Assembly (NCBI RefSeq): GCF_000283155.1
Contig: NW_004454160.1
Span: 5,422,356 to 5,486,355, forward strand
Reading direction: 5' to 3'
DNA: 64,000 nucleotides
From: Ceratotherium simum simum
Lineage: Eukaryota > Chordata > Mammalia > Perissodactyla > Rhinocerotidae
Made by a program: the position numbers and the translations under genes. Below, piece after piece: positions 1 through 10,654 of the stretch (positions are counted from its first letter, which is position 1; each line of letters begins with the position of its first letter). The notes below the pieces were generated by a model. It ran no database searches and was not told where the DNA came from. It worked only from the letters and a program-made list of their open reading frames with translations.

Positions 1-42
1 GGCAGTGTAATCAGAAAGGTCTGGCCTCAGTAGTATGTGGCG
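1..42 (+). mobile_element. HAL1 (half-LINE1) fragment, cut by window start
   Basis: The first 40 bases are almost identical to 2186-2224, which lies inside a longer HAL1 copy in this window. The shared string runs from GGCAGTGT through TCAGAAAGGTCTGGCC to CAGTAGT, with one substitution and a 2-base insertion near the end. Homology stops near base 42, and the sequence to about 255 is not recognised. HAL1 is a non-autonomous L1 relative that encodes only an ORF1-type protein. The high identity between two pieces of an old family is odd and is treated as a finding. Confidence 0.55.
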
Positions 43-295
43 TTATTTCCCGAGGGTGAACCAGCCTGTGGCACTGCTGGCCTGAGCTCAGACTCCTCCT
101 GGCTGTGGAGCAGACGCAGACATGGAAGGAAGGCCTCAGCTTCTGGTCCACAGGCAGCTCCACTTTCCTCTTGAGTCGCAGTCTCCATGGGTGCTACAGA
201 AGGGGAGGGCCAAGTCTGAGCATAGTAGGACAGCACCATTAATCCATCTTAGTGATCAGGGTTTGTATTAATCGTGCCTTTTTATTTTCTGTATT

Positions 296-1125
296 TCTGA
301 TGCTTTGACATCTTGGGCTTTGCTGACCCTGGGGGACTGCCTCTCCCAGGCCTAGCTAATTCCTAGAGATGGTAAAGACTCAACTGCAAGTGTACTCTTT
401 ATGTGCAAACCAACTGATCTAGAGCCTGTACCCCAAACCCCATCCATCCCCTTTATGGAGCTCTCACACTCTGGACCACCTCCACCTACACTAATCCCCT
501 CTCTGGGCCAGGTACCAGACAAGTAGAGACAGCCCCTACACCCCAGAACCTACTGAAATTATTCAAACTAGCCAATCCTAAGCCTGGTTACCCTGCCTTG
601 CTTGTTCCTTCTCACAAGAAATGACAATAAAGGCTCTTGTCCACATTTTCTTCCCACTCTCTCTGCCTCCTGACTGACACTGGTGCTTCCTTGGGTGGCC
701 CTGCGTGGTGTAGTATACCCCCTCCTCCTCCTGGGAACTGTCTTTTCAAAGGCAATTGTCTTTTGTTCTGTTGGCCTTATCATACCTGAATAATAATAAA
801 ACCTACATTTTAAAACAGGGTTTTGGGGCCAGCCCCGTGGCTTAGCAGTTAAGTGCATGCGCTCCGCTACTGGCAGCCTGGGTTCGGATCCCGGGCGCCC
901 ACTGAGGCACTGCTTGTCCAGCCATGCTGAGGCCACGTCCCACATACAGCAACTAGAAGGATGTGCAACTATGACATACAACTATCTACTGGGGCTTGGG
1001 GGGGGGGTAAAAAAAAAAAAAAGAGGAGGATTGGCAATGGATGTTAGCTCAGGGCTGATCTTCCTCACAAAAAATAAAAAATAAAACAAAAAATAAAACA
1101 GGGTTTCTATTGAAACTTCGCTGAT
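296..1125 (+). mobile_element. ERV class I-like LTR, interrupted by an ERE SINE
   Basis: The layout is that of a retroviral LTR. A CTGGGGGACTGCCTCTCCC block is followed by a GCCTAGCTAATTCCTAGAGA block, a pyrimidine-rich middle, and an AATAAAGGCTCTTG polyadenylation signal at about 628. A CT-rich U5-like part then ends in TAATAATAATAAAACC. I recognise the order of blocks from class I ERV LTRs with a downstream AATAAAACC. Neither end nor a target duplication could be fixed. An ERE sits inside the 3' part. No internal retroviral region is seen beside it, so it is probably a solo or degraded LTR. Confidence 0.55.
825..1093 (+). mobile_element. ERE SINE (tRNA-derived)
   Basis: The head GGGGCCAGCCCCGTGG is followed by a tRNA-like 5' region with a B-box-like GGTTCGGATCCC near 882. 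The body contains CAACTAGAAGGATGTGCAAC, a G8/A14 run at about 1000-1022, and the second tail module GGATTGGCAATGGATGTTAGC...CTTCCTCAC before an A-rich end. A perfect 13-bp target duplication, TAAAACAGGGTTT, lies at 811-823 and 1094-1106, so both ends are exact. It inserted into the 3' part of the surrounding LTR and is younger than it. Confidence 0.95.
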
Positions 1126-1164
1126 TTGTGAACCTATACATAAATGACCAGGCAGAGAGAAGGA

Positions 1165-1370
1165 ATTAATATTTATGTGTTTATGTGTCAGGCATTGTAA
1201 TAGTCACTTTTTCACCTATTATCTGATTTAATGGTATTTTCCTGGTAACACTATAAAGTAGATGCTTTACAAAAACTCAAATAGGTTAAGTGATTGTCTC
1301 AAGGTCTCAAGACTGAGGCTAAACCCAGGCCTTCTGGTTCCCAGCCAGGACTTTCCTACTGCACTGGTCA
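1165..1370 (-). mobile_element. MIR SINE, antisense
   Basis: Read on the + strand, the copy runs through the MIR antisense landmarks: GTCAGGCATTGTAATAG, a TTATCTGATTTAATG block, ACACTATAAAGTAGAT, a core ACTCAAATAGGTTAAGTGAT block, and an AACCCAGGCCTTCTGG end. It is highly diverged, as expected for this family of more than 100 My. No target duplication is recoverable. Confidence 0.7.
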
Positions 1371-1689
1371 TAGATAACTAACATGGATTTCTTTTTGTGG
1401 TTTCTTTATTCCCTCTTCTCTTCTCTGATTAATGTTCACTGCCCCCACCATCCTCTAGCACTTTTCTTTTTTTCTACCTTTCCCTTTAAAAAAAAATTAT
1501 TTGCAATGTTATTTGTGGTTTTTTCCCCATAGGTGGAAATTTGAAAGACAAATAAATCATAAATTGCAGCATATAATAAAATTCTTTCTTTTAAATATGA
1601 AAGACTTTAAATTCTGAACTTATAATCATTTTTACATTTTAAGTTCGATAATAAAAATTTCAAATATGTACTTTGTTTTAAATGCTTTT
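1371..1689. other. AT-rich stretch, nothing recognised
   Basis: There are short A and T homopolymers and no recognisable repeat, gene or RNA. It separates the MIR from the 5' part of HAL1. Confidence 0.4.
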
Positions 1690-2557
1690 TAAAAACACCA
1701 GGGCCAAGATAGAGTAACAGGACTGGATTTACCTTCCCACATGAAATAACTATAAACTCGGACAAAGTATATAAAACAGGATTCAAGAAATTGGACATCA
1801 GGTAACAGAAGACTGTGATCCCTGAGATGTAGGATCCAAATTACATAATCTCTATGATTGCCCCAACTGGCTGCCTAAACAGTTTTCAGGCTGTGGTACA
1901 GGGAGGGGAAACCAAGCAGAGCCCAGTGGTCTCCCTGCATTGAAAAGGTAGAGCTAGGATTCAAGGAGACAGAATAACAGAGATGGGAGAGCTGCAGGTA
2001 AAGAGAACTCTAGAAAAATATAGAGGATCCCCTCAAGTATTCAATTGAGTACTGTTCGGTGCATGTGTGTGAGGAAAGAATCCCCTGAATGGATAAGAGG
2101 GAACAATACCTAGAATCACACAGAAAAGTGAACAATATCTGTTATGACCAGCCAGGCTGGCAAACCTCATAATGCATAGGGCATTGGGCAGTGTGATCAG
2201 AAAGGTCTGGCCTCAGTAGTGTGGCAAAAAACCCCTACATTAAATGCTGCTCTGGTTGTGCCAAGCAAAGCTTAAAAGCAAGACCTGAATGTGTCAAAGT
2301 GTTTCCAAGCCCTTTGTGTTCCAGAACAAAGCTCAAGAATATTTATGGAATGCACAAATATCCAGCAGCCAACAAAGTAAATGTACAATGACTGAGATTC
2401 TATAAAAAAATTACTAAACATGTAAAGAAGCAGAAGAATATGATCCATAATGAGGAGGAAAATTTATCAATTTAAACTAACCAGAACTGACACAGATGAT
2501 AGAATTAGTAAAAAAGACAATAAACAGTAATTCAAAAATCTAGAGGGAAAATTAAAC

Positions 2558-2737
2558 ATGATAAGCCGAGAAATGGAAGATCTAAAACAAATCCAAGTTG
2601 AGCTTCTAGAGATGAAAACTACCATGTCTGAAATAAAATATATACCAGATAGGTTTAACAAAAGATTAGACATCACAGAAGAAAAGATTAGTGAACTTGA
2701 AGACACAGCAATAGAAACTATCCAAAATGAAACATAG
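2558..2737 (+). pseudogene. HAL1 ORF1-type protein fragment (coiled-coil part)
   Basis: An open frame of 59 codons begins with MISREMEDLKQIQVELLEMK and ends in a stop at 2735-2737. The heptad-like pattern of L, I, M and E/K residues fits the coiled coil of L1/HAL1 ORF1 proteins, which trimerise and bind RNA. The usual ORF1 is several times longer. Here the frame is closed on both sides by stops, and the RNA-binding C-terminal part is only traceable as diverged DNA. It is a dead remnant without evidence of expression. Confidence 0.6.
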
Positions 2738-3074
2738 ACAGAAAAAAGGGTTAAAAACAGAAAGTGGACAGAGCATCAGTAAGTTATGGGCAACTTCAAG
2801 TGGCATAATATACATGTGCTAGGAGTCCCCCAGGGGAGGGATGGAAAAAATAAATGAAGAAATAATGGCCTCCAATTTCACAAATATGATGAAAACTATA
2901 AACGCTCAGATCCAAGAAGCTCAATGAACTCTAAGCACAAGAAATATGAAAAAAACAACACCAAGACCCATCAAAATCAAATTGCTCAAAACCAGTAACA
3001 AAGAGAAAATTCTTAAAAGCGGCCAGAGAAAAAAGAATAACAGCAAATTAATCATCAGAAACAATGCAAGCTAA

Positions 3075-3210
3075 GTCATATATTTTCATAATTTTAACTT
3101 TAATGCAAACTAGATTTGCTTTGTAATTCCTTATAGGAATCCATTGATTGCTCCTCTGATATTATGTGTGCACTGGTATTAAATAAAATTTATGTGACTC
3201 CAAAAAAAAA
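3075..3210 (+). mobile_element. Short processed (poly(A)-tailed) insert of unknown origin
   Basis: About 135 bp, absent from the HAL1 consensus as I know it, splits the HAL1 sequence. It ends with a canonical AATAAA at 3182-3187, then 14 bases, then nine A residues (3202-3210). That is the arrangement of a natural mRNA 3' end. I read it as a 5'-truncated retrocopy of an mRNA 3' UTR made by the L1 machinery. I cannot name the source gene. No convincing target duplication is visible, so the alternative is a small unknown retroposon. Confidence 0.5.
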
Positions 3211-3404
3211 GAGAGAGACAATGGAGTAACATCTTTAAAATACTGAAAGAAAAAATGATTAACTTGGAATTCTATACAACAATATACTTCTATACTCAGT
3301 GAAAATATCTTTTAAAAATGGAGGTGAAATAAAGACATTTCCAGACTTAGAAAATCTGAATGAATTCATCACCACCAAGTTCATCAGTCTTTTATTCTGA
3401 AATG

Positions 3405-4625
3405 TATAATCTGTTGTTAATCCCCTCCAGTGTACTTTTTCATTTCAGACATTGTAGTTTTCATTCTTAAAGTTTGATTTGTGTCTCTTGTATTGTCCAT
3501 CTTTCTACTTAAATTTCTGAAAATATGGAATGCAGTTATAATAACTATTTTAAAGTCTTTGTCAGCTAAATTTAACATCTGTATCAATTCTATATCATTT
3601 TCCAATATTGGTTGATTTATCCCCCCTCATTGTGGGTCATATTTGCCTGCTTCTTTGCATGCCTGGTAATTTTTCATTGGATGCTAGACATTGTATTTCT
3701 ATAAATCTTCTTGAGCTTTGCTCTGGGATGCATTTAAGTTACTGGAAGCAGTTTGATCCTTTTGGGTCCTCCTTTTAAGATATGTTATGTGGTAGGGCCG
3801 GCCCAGTGGTGTAGTGGTTAAGTTCGAGTACTCCACTTTGGCAGCCCGAGGTTCGTGGGTTTGGACCCCAGCCACAGACCTACACACCGCTCTTCAAGCC
3901 ATGCTGTGGAGGCATCCCACATACAAAATAGAGGAATATTGGCATAGATGTTAGCTCTGTGACAATCTTCCTTAAGCAAAAAGAAGAAGACTGGCAACAG
4001 ATGTTAGCTCAGGGCCAATCTTCCTCACCAAAAACAAAACAAAAAAAAGATATGCAGGACCAGAGTTGTGTTCAGTCTAGGGCTAATTGCTTCCTAGCAC
4101 CAAGGAACACCTATTTGAGTACTCTATCCAATGCCCTGTGGATTACGAGGTGGGAACAGGCACTATTCCTAGTTAGTGTGAGTGCCAGGTGCTTTTTTCT
4201 CTAATCCTTTTGGGTGGTTCTTTCCTTGGTCTCGATAGTTTCCTCACACTCATACACTCACCAGTACTCTGTAAAGATGTTAAAGGGAGCCTGAGGTTCT
4301 CTCTCTATGCAGCTTCCTCTTTCCCGTACCCTTTACTGCAGACTCTAGCTACCTTAGATTCCCTGGACTCTCAGCGTGTCTCCTTCTCTCATGTAGTCTT
4401 CTGGGCTTTTCCTGGGATTACCTTCCCTCAACCACGTTGGGACCTCTCCCAAAGGAGTAAGCCTGGGCGATCACAGGTCTCACCTTGTTAGTCCATCTCT
4501 CAGCGATTCTGTCCTTTGTTGCCTAGTGTCAAGTGTCTTGAAAACCACTGTTTTATGTATTTGGTCCAGTTTTTGGTTTCAGGCAGAAGGATAAATCTGG
4601 TCACTGTTATTTCATCTTAGTTAAA
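3405..4625 (-). mobile_element. HAL1, antisense, interrupted by an ERE
   Basis: The reverse strand reads through HAL1 ORF1 and 5' UTR text. At 3420-3605 it encodes IELIQMLNLADKDFKIVII followed by the LSRKMDNTRDTNQ region, the same coiled-coil part found in sense orientation at about 2500-2740. The + strand then carries the antisense 5' UTR blocks ATTTTTCATTGGATGC and CTGGGCTTTTCCTGGG. An ERE lies at 3795-4049. Together with the sense HAL1 it forms a diverged inverted repeat. Confidence 0.7.
3795..4049 (+). mobile_element. ERE SINE inserted in HAL1
   Basis: The head GGGCCGGCCCAGTGGTGTAG is followed by GGTTCGTGGGTTTGGACCCC (a B-box-like region). The body is of the TCAAGCCATGCTGTGGAGGC and ACATACAAAATAGAGGAA type, and two GATGTTAGCTC tail modules (about 3948 and 4000) precede an A-rich end. 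AAGATATG occurs near both ends (3777-3784 and 4047-4054), but the left copy is about 10 bp from the head, so the target duplication is imperfect. Confidence 0.9.
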
Positions 4626-5445
4626 AGCAGCACTCCTGGACCATTTACATGTAATTTAATTATTGATGTGGCTGGCTTCACATCTAGCACATTGCTAGTT
4701 TTCTGTTTATTTGACTTGTTCTTTTCCCTTTTTTTCTTTTCCTGCTTTCACTTGTATTAATGATTTCTTTGTGATTTCATTTTATATTCATCATTAGTTC
4801 ATTAATTATATTTTTTAATAAAAGACTTTTTTAGAGAAGTTTTAGGTTCACAGAAAAATTAAGAGGAAGGTACAGAGATGTCCCATGTACCCCCATACAT
4901 GCATAGCCTTCTATGCATGTAATCTATATATTTGTAACCTTCCCTGTTGTCAACATCCCTCACCAGAGTGCTACATTTATTACAATTGATGAACGAACCT
5001 ACATTGACACACCATAATGACCCAAAGTCCATAGTTTATCTTAGGGTTCACTCTTGGTGTTGTATGTTCTATGGGTTTGGACAAATGTATAATGACATGT
5101 ATTGGTCATTATAATATGATACAGAGTATTTCACTGCCCTAAAAATCCTGTTCCCTGCCTATTTATCCACCCCAACCCCCCCCCCAGTCTTTTTACTATC
5201 TCTATACTTTTGCCTTTTCCAGAATGTCATGTAGTTGGAATCATACAGTATGTAACCTTTACAGATTGGCTCCCTTCACTTAGTTGTATGGATTTAAGTT
5301 TCTTCCAGATCTTTTCATGGCTTGGTAGCTCATTTTTTTTAGTGAGGGATAATATTCCATTGTCTGGATGTACCACAATTTATCTATCCACTCATCTGCT
5401 GAAGAACATCTTAGTTGCTTCCAATGTCTTCCCTCCTGTATCAGA
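4626..5445 (-). mobile_element. Old L1 (L1M type) 3' part, antisense
   Basis: The + strand shows antisense L1 text: CCATTTACATGTAATTTAATTATTGATGT (ORF2), then TTAGGTTCACAGAAAAATTAAG, ACCAGAGTGCTACATTTATTACAATTGATGAAC, GTCCATAGTTTATCTTAGGG, TTCCAGAATGTCATGTAGTTGGAATCATACAG and TATTCCATTGTCTGGATGTACC. These are the standard order of an L1M 3' region read backwards. Homology ends near 5445. The following 5446-5721 is not recognised. Confidence 0.7.
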
Positions 5446-5734
5446 GAGGAGACATTTGTCAGCCTCCTGCCCTGCCCGCAGTCTTTCTTGTGACCACCCA
5501 GTAAAGGCTCTTGAAGAAGAGCTTGCCAGTGAAGCTGACCCGCCCTTGGTCTCCAAGAATTCGTTAACATGTTAGTTTACTTCTTACACATTTGTTTGGC
5601 AGCCACATCTTTCTCCCTGGCTCTGTGTGTGTCCCCCTTTGCCTTTGAGGGCCTTGTCCCTCCTTGAAATTTGATTTACGTTGTTTCCCTGTGAACTCAG
5701 ATCTCTCATGGGCTCCACATAAGTTATAATTTTG

Positions 5735-6193
5735 ACAGAGAAAGACAAATACTGTATGATCTCGCTTACATGTGGAATCTAAAAAAAAAGAAAATCCTCA
5801 TAGAGAAAGAAATCAGAATTGTGGTTGCCAGAGGCGGGGGTTGGAGAGAAGGGAAATCAGAGGGAGGTGGTCGAAAGGTACAAACTTTCTGTTGTAGGAT
5901 AAATAAGTACTAGGATGTAAGGTACAACATGATGAGTATAACACTGCTGTTTGGTATATAGGCAAGTTGTTAAGAGAGTAAATCCTAGGAGTTCTCATCA
6001 CAAAGAGAAAATTTTTTTCCTTTGTTCTTTTCTTCTTTCTTTTCTTTTTTGTATCCATAAGAGAAGATGGATGTTAGCTGAACCTATTGTGGTAATCATT
6101 TCACAGTTTATGTAAATCAAGCCATCGTGCTGTATGCCTTAAACTTATACAATGATGTGTGTCAATTATGTCTCAACAAAACTGGGACAAAAG
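5735..6193 (+). mobile_element. 5'-truncated L1 3' end with 13-bp target duplication
   Basis: The copy begins within the end of ORF2 (ACAGAGAAAGACAAATACTG, TGATCTCGCTTACATGTGGAATC) and runs through the 3' UTR (GTTGCCAGAGGCGGGGG, GGTACAACATGATGAGT, AAACTTATACAATGATGTGTG, GTCAATTATGTCTCAACAAAACTGG). It is bounded by perfect direct repeats AGTTATAATTTTG at 5722-5734 and 6194-6206, so both ends are exact and the element is a single 459-bp retrotransposition event. The family is probably L1MA/L1MB. Confidence 0.9.
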
Positions 6194-6329
6194 AGTTATA
6201 ATTTTGTAACTTATCCAGCTTTTCCTCATTGTTAGGGTGGGAACAACATTCTTTCCAGCTTTCTTCATCCTGAGAGGAAGCCTCATTCTCTTATCATTGG
6301 ATTCGCTCTTTTTCTCAATGGCCAGAAGT

Positions 6330-6412
6330 GAGGTCCCATTTTACACACAGGAAACTGAGCTCTTGGAGAGGTTATGCTCCTCGATTGGTAGGTGATGAAA
6401 CTGGGACTCCCC
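6330..6412 (-). mobile_element. MIR fragment, antisense
   Basis: CCCATTTTACACACAGGAAACTGAGCTCTTGGAGAGGTTATG is the conserved antisense core of MIR, followed by a diverged AGGTGATGAAACTGGGACTCC. The rest of the element is not traceable. The bases 6413-6762 show nothing else recognisable. Confidence 0.6.
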
Positions 6413-6762
6413 GGCTACCTGAGATGTGTGAGGTCTTCACTGGGATGGGGGGCAGGAGGAGACAGGCAGAAAGCCTGAGGGTCCTGGGAGGTGAGAGAGC
6501 AGGGTAACAATGATGGCGCATGTTGGGTTGGCCACATGAAAAGGGACCTGGTGAGGCTCCCCACCTGCAGACAGAGTGGGCAGGGACAGGGTAGAGGCAC
6601 CTATGTGAATAGCTTGAGGGGTGGGGGAAGGTCTAATGCCAGAGTATGTGAAATCCCACCATTAGAGATTCAATACTTTGCCACATTCTCCGTCCCATGT
6701 CTTTTAAAATGCAAATCTTTCTTAGACAGGTAATATGTTTGATTCTTTTGGTTTGGTTTTAT

Positions 6763-6978
6763 GTTAACAGCATGGGTTTTGAATCGGTTAGAACTGAGTT
6801 CAAATCCTGACTACTAGTTACCAGCAACGAGCACTGTGAGTCTTTTGTGTTTAGTTTTTAACCCTTCTGAGTGTTCATTTCCTCATCAGTAAAATGAGGA
6901 GAATGATACCGATCTTAAAGGTTTGTTGTGAGGATGAAATGAGATAATGTATGTAAAATGCCTCACACAGTGTCTGCC
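6763..6978 (+). mobile_element. MIR SINE, sense
   Basis: Near-complete copy: an AACAGCATGGGTTTTGAATC start, GAGTTCAAATCCTGACTACTAG, CATTTCCTCATCAGTAAAATGAGGAGAATGATACC, GGTTTGTTGTGAGGATGAAATGAGATAATGTATGTAAAATGCC, and a CACAGTGTCTGCCAC end. Order and orientation match the MIR consensus. Confidence 0.85.
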
Positions 6979-6984
6979 ACAAGA

Positions 6985-7855
6985 ATCATCCATTTGTCCA
7001 TTCGGTCACCAAATACTTATTGAGCAGCTGCTAGGGGCAGGTGCCACTCTACTTGCTGGGGATTCAGCAGTGAACAACACAAATTCCTCCCCATTATGGA
7101 GTCCATCTTCTAGAGCGGGGTGGTAAAAAACAAGTAAACAAGTAGATATAAAATATGTCAGGTGGTAAGTTCTTGGGGAACAACAAAGCAAGGAGGAAGG
7201 GAGGGTGGGGGGAGGGTGGTCAAAGCCCTCTTTCCTGAGGTAATATTTGAGCAGGGCCTGAAGGAAGATAAGGCACAAGCCTTAAAGATCTGGAGAGAGA
7301 GCTGTTGGAAGAGGGAAGAGTGACGTGCTACGAGGTCTAGAGCCCGTAGCACGCGGGGTAAGTGTGAGGAGCCATGGGAGGGCTGTAAGAGAGGAGTAAC
7401 ATAGGCCCACTTTCACCCTGGGTGCTCTGTGGAGTGTAGACTGCAGGGAGGGAAAAGGTGTAGACACAGGGACACTGTTTAGGAAGCCATTGCAATATAA
7501 GGAAATGATGGCTAGGACTTGGGTCTAACTGTGCAGGCGGTGAGCAGAGATCAGATTCTGGATAGCAAGTGGAGCTGACAGGTTGTGCTGATAAGCAGAA
7601 TGTGGTGTGAGAAAGAGAGCAAGGAGGACTCCACGTTGTTTGATTTGAGCAACTGGAAGGACACACTTGCCAGTTACTGAAATGAAGAAGACAGTAAGAG
7701 GGGAAAGTTTGGGGAGGGAGTGGGCTTCGAGTTAGTTTCGGACGTGTTTGCTCAGACACCCAAGAGAATTTGTCAGCAGACAGGTGGACATGTGAGTCTG
7801 GCATGCAGAGGACAGGTTAAGGCTGGAGATGACAATGGACAGAGTGAGGTAGGCA
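6985..7855 (-). mobile_element. L2 LINE, antisense (3' UTR and ORF2 end)
   Basis: The + strand begins with AAATACTTATTGAGCAGCTGCTAGGGGCAGGTGCCA and GGGGATTCAGCAGTGAACAACAC, the antisense L2 3' end. It continues into the antisense ORF2 C-terminal region (GGAAGCCATTGCAATATAAGG, AGATCAGATTCTGGATAGCAAGTGGAGCTGACAGG, GAGCAACTGGAAGG). L2 is a CR1-clade LINE dead for well over 100 My. The frames are broken throughout and no coding capacity remains. Confidence 0.75.
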
Positions 7856-8946
7856 GTGTTTGGGGAACGGTCCTTCTTTTTCTCATGTAGATATGGCTGT
7901 AGGAGGGTGTAGAGAAGGTTCTGGAAATAAGGGCAGGACTCTGACAGTTCACACCCAGGCTCCACCCCTTCCCAACGTGTGTTTTTGCAGGTGATTCCTT
8001 GACTTTGAGCCATTTCTTTGTCCACGGAGAAGGAGCAGGACCAGATAATCTAAGGTCTGACATACTATGGTTCTGTGGGTATTTCATGAAGATTCAGATA
8101 CACTTAGAAGAAGAGGTAACACAGCAAACTATTAACAACTTGTGGAGGTCCATCTATCAGTTATCTACCTGGGGAAGCAGCGAAAAGATCCTGAGGGTTA
8201 AAACCCACAAAGGCAGGTGTTAAGGGTGGGGGGTCAGGTCCCATCTGGAAGGATGTGAGCACTGCTCTTCAGAGTGGAAGGGAGCAAAAGATGGGCTTCA
8301 CAGTGGTGTCCAGAGTCGCTCCAAGAGTCAGCTTCCCACACTTGCTTTCTGGGAGCCTGGCCATCCCAGCAGCTGAGTGGCCTGTCCATTTTGCAGCTCA
8401 AACCCAAAAGCTCCACCTTCCTGAGAGAACTGACTCTCTTTCCTGAAGGGGGCCGTCTCCCTGCCTGGAAGCGTATAACACTGCAGCTGCACAATTCAGT
8501 ACAGGATTCCTGTTCTATGACTAACTGAGGAAAGTAGTTCTTTGGCCTGAAACCCACCAGTCTATGATTAGTGTCCCCTCAGAGAGTGTCCTAATGAGGT
8601 GGAAACTTCACTTAGCCAAGAGAGAAATTAAACAGTGTTGTTAGCATTTCAAGTTGTCAAAAGGGGAGCAATTATGGAATAAATTATCATTAAAAAAACC
8701 CAAAAGCAGTCAAGTCAAATTAAGCAAGAATATAAGTCAAGCCATGCATACACGGCTTGCTGGGGTTTGAGTAAAAATGGTTGAGAATTACATGCAGTAA
8801 GTGGCTTGCTGCAAGGGTCATGCTGGTAAGATGCAGGCCCACTATCAGAGGATCAATAGAGTCTTAGCTCCAGGCCATTCACAGCTGGGAATTGGATGCC
8901 ACCTCCATTGGTCCAAGGGAGACAGAGACAAGAATGATAGAGGGCA
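7856..8946. other. Unique-looking DNA, nothing recognised
   Basis: Moderate GC content with overlapping short chance frames on both strands at 8230-8560. No known domain, splice-bounded exon or repeat could be supported. Confidence 0.4.
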
Positions 8947-9115
8947 TGGTTCTCAAACCCTGGTGCACGTAAGAATCATCTTTCAGACTTGCAGATTGCT
9001 GTGTCCACCGCCGAGATTCAGTATGTTTGGGATGTGGCCTGGGATTCTGCATTTTGACAAGCACCTCAGGTGCTTCTGCTTCAAGTGATCATGGGCCACC
9101 CTTGAAGAAACACTG
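8947..9115 (+). mobile_element. MER5A-like hAT-Charlie element
   Basis: The copy has the MER5 plan: GGTTCTCAAACCCTGGTGCACGTAAGAATCATC at the left, then GAGATTCAGTATGTTTGGGATGTGGCCTGGGATTCTGCATTTTGACAAGC, then a right end complementary in style (AGAAACACTG). It is a non-autonomous DNA transposon about 170 bp long, close to the family's usual size. Confidence 0.8.
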
Positions 9116-10654
9116 ATATAGGAGGGGAGGGTCCCAGCCAAGGAGGGTTGGGGATTAGGGGAGGGTTTCAGTGTTTTAGGGGAAGGTTTTGCTGACAGTG
9201 GCAACTAAAGCCTAGACCTGGACAGACCAGCAAGGCAGCAATAGGATCAGGCTGCTAATGGAGTGTGTGCGGGCTCACCCCTGGTGGCCAAGTATTGGGT
9301 CCACGTAAACAAGACATGCTCTCAGAGCCCGAATGGCAGGCAGGGGAGTGGAGAAACTAGGAGGAAGTGAAGGCAGGCGGAGGGTGTCTGTGACTCCCCC
9401 TGGGATGAACAGGGAAGGAAGAAGTGGACAATTTGCTAAACTATGTGCCAACAATTTATGAGGCATGTGTGTAGTGTTTGTGTTTCAACCATGGCTAACT
9501 TTGAAATGAAAGGGCTTTGTTTCCAGAAGATTCATTAATAAGAGTGTTACCACTACCTTGGTATTCTCTCACTGAGTAAAAGAGAATTTGTTTTTGAACC
9601 AAGAGTCAGATTTTGCAAAGAAGAAAGCCTGTCACAGAAGCTTGTTGATCTAAATGGGAGGATGCATTCTAGACGGGTGGGCTAGCATGGTATTTTCCTT
9701 CCCTCTGGTGTGGAGGAGAGGTTAGACTCTAACTATGAGGACGTGTAATGTGGTTATGAAGGAGATAGTATTAGCTTGTATGACCACCCCATGTAGGCTC
9801 ATCACCTCCACCTGGGTCAACACAGTACTCTAGGAAAAGTGGGCGATGAGACAAGTAAGCAAGTAATATAGAAAGAGGATGCAGACTTGTTTTAAACCAG
9901 GCAGTAAAATTAGTTAACTTTTCAACCTGCTTCTTGAATAGGTTCATTCAGCTGAGATCATAGTTTTGTTTCATTTGGTTGAGGAAGCAATTTATAACCC
10001 TGGACAGGTATAGAAATAAGTATAGAGATAAAGAAAAAACAGGTACGGAATTTTTTCCAGTGGGTCATATTCTGTGGGATTTGTAACAAGTCTTGAAATT
10101 ATTCTGCTTTATATATGCTTGTCTGCTTTTCTGTTTTTGTGATGTTTGAAACAGATAAGAGAATCTGAAATACCACATTTACAAGATTCATTTATTAATT
10201 TACAAAAGTAGCGTAATTGCTGGGAATAATTTTGTTTCAATTGCCTGGAAGAATCCAATATATTAAATTTGTGGTTGTACTTTCAAATGTCTAAGGAAAT
10301 ATGATTAATTAAAAAATAAGTGGAGTAAATGTTTAAGAAGGATTTAATCTGTTAAACTTAAGTTAGTTGAACATTGATCAAAGAGCCAGTGGAAACGATT
10401 TTTTTAATTCTTTTTAATTGCTAGATTTGTCAATAGAACAAGACGATTTGTGGGTTGAACTTGAAGGTTTAAGATAAAGTAGGCTTTAACAATTAAAACT
10501 TTCATATACTGCATATTAGATCAAAAGAACACACAATGAACTGTGATTGGTGTTTTCCAGGTAGAAAAGCCTCCTTCCCCATTTGAAAAAAAGAAATGAA
10601 AAATATTATAACCACATGCTCATCGGCCCCTGCAGGGTTGCTCCAGGTCCTGCC
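9116..10654. other. Unique DNA; AT-rich part with homeodomain-type TAATTA motifs
   Basis: No repeat or gene is recognised. The half from about 9880 is AT-rich and lacks homopolymer runs. It contains several TTAATT or GATTAATTA strings near 9910, 10195, 10300 and 10400, plus a GATAAG at about 10155. This can be seen in developmental enhancers but also occurs by chance. Confidence 0.3.

Larger units (their letters stand above)
1690..3400 (+). mobile_element. HAL1 (half-LINE1), sense, with 5' UTR and ORF1 remnant
   Basis: The landmarks are a HAL1/L1M-type 5' UTR (CTACATTAAATGCTGCTCTGG at about 2235), the AAATTACTAAACATGTAAAGAAG block, the coiled-coil coding part, and the downstream CACAAATATGATGAAAAC and AGACAATGGAGTAACATC blocks. 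Between 3075 and 3210 the HAL1 text is interrupted by an unrelated 135-bp piece with its own poly(A) tail, and it resumes at about 3211. A second HAL1 copy lies head-on immediately downstream on the other strand. Confidence 0.75.

Noticed and set aside
5446..5721. AGTAAAGGCTCTTG at about 5,501 as an LTR polyadenylation signal like that at 628
   Set aside because: The shared string is short and the surrounding sequence has no LTR layout.
9273..9287. CTCF-like motif (CCACCAGGGGTGAGC on minus strand)
   Set aside because: Both mismatches fall in the GGC core, so it is weaker than the three listed.
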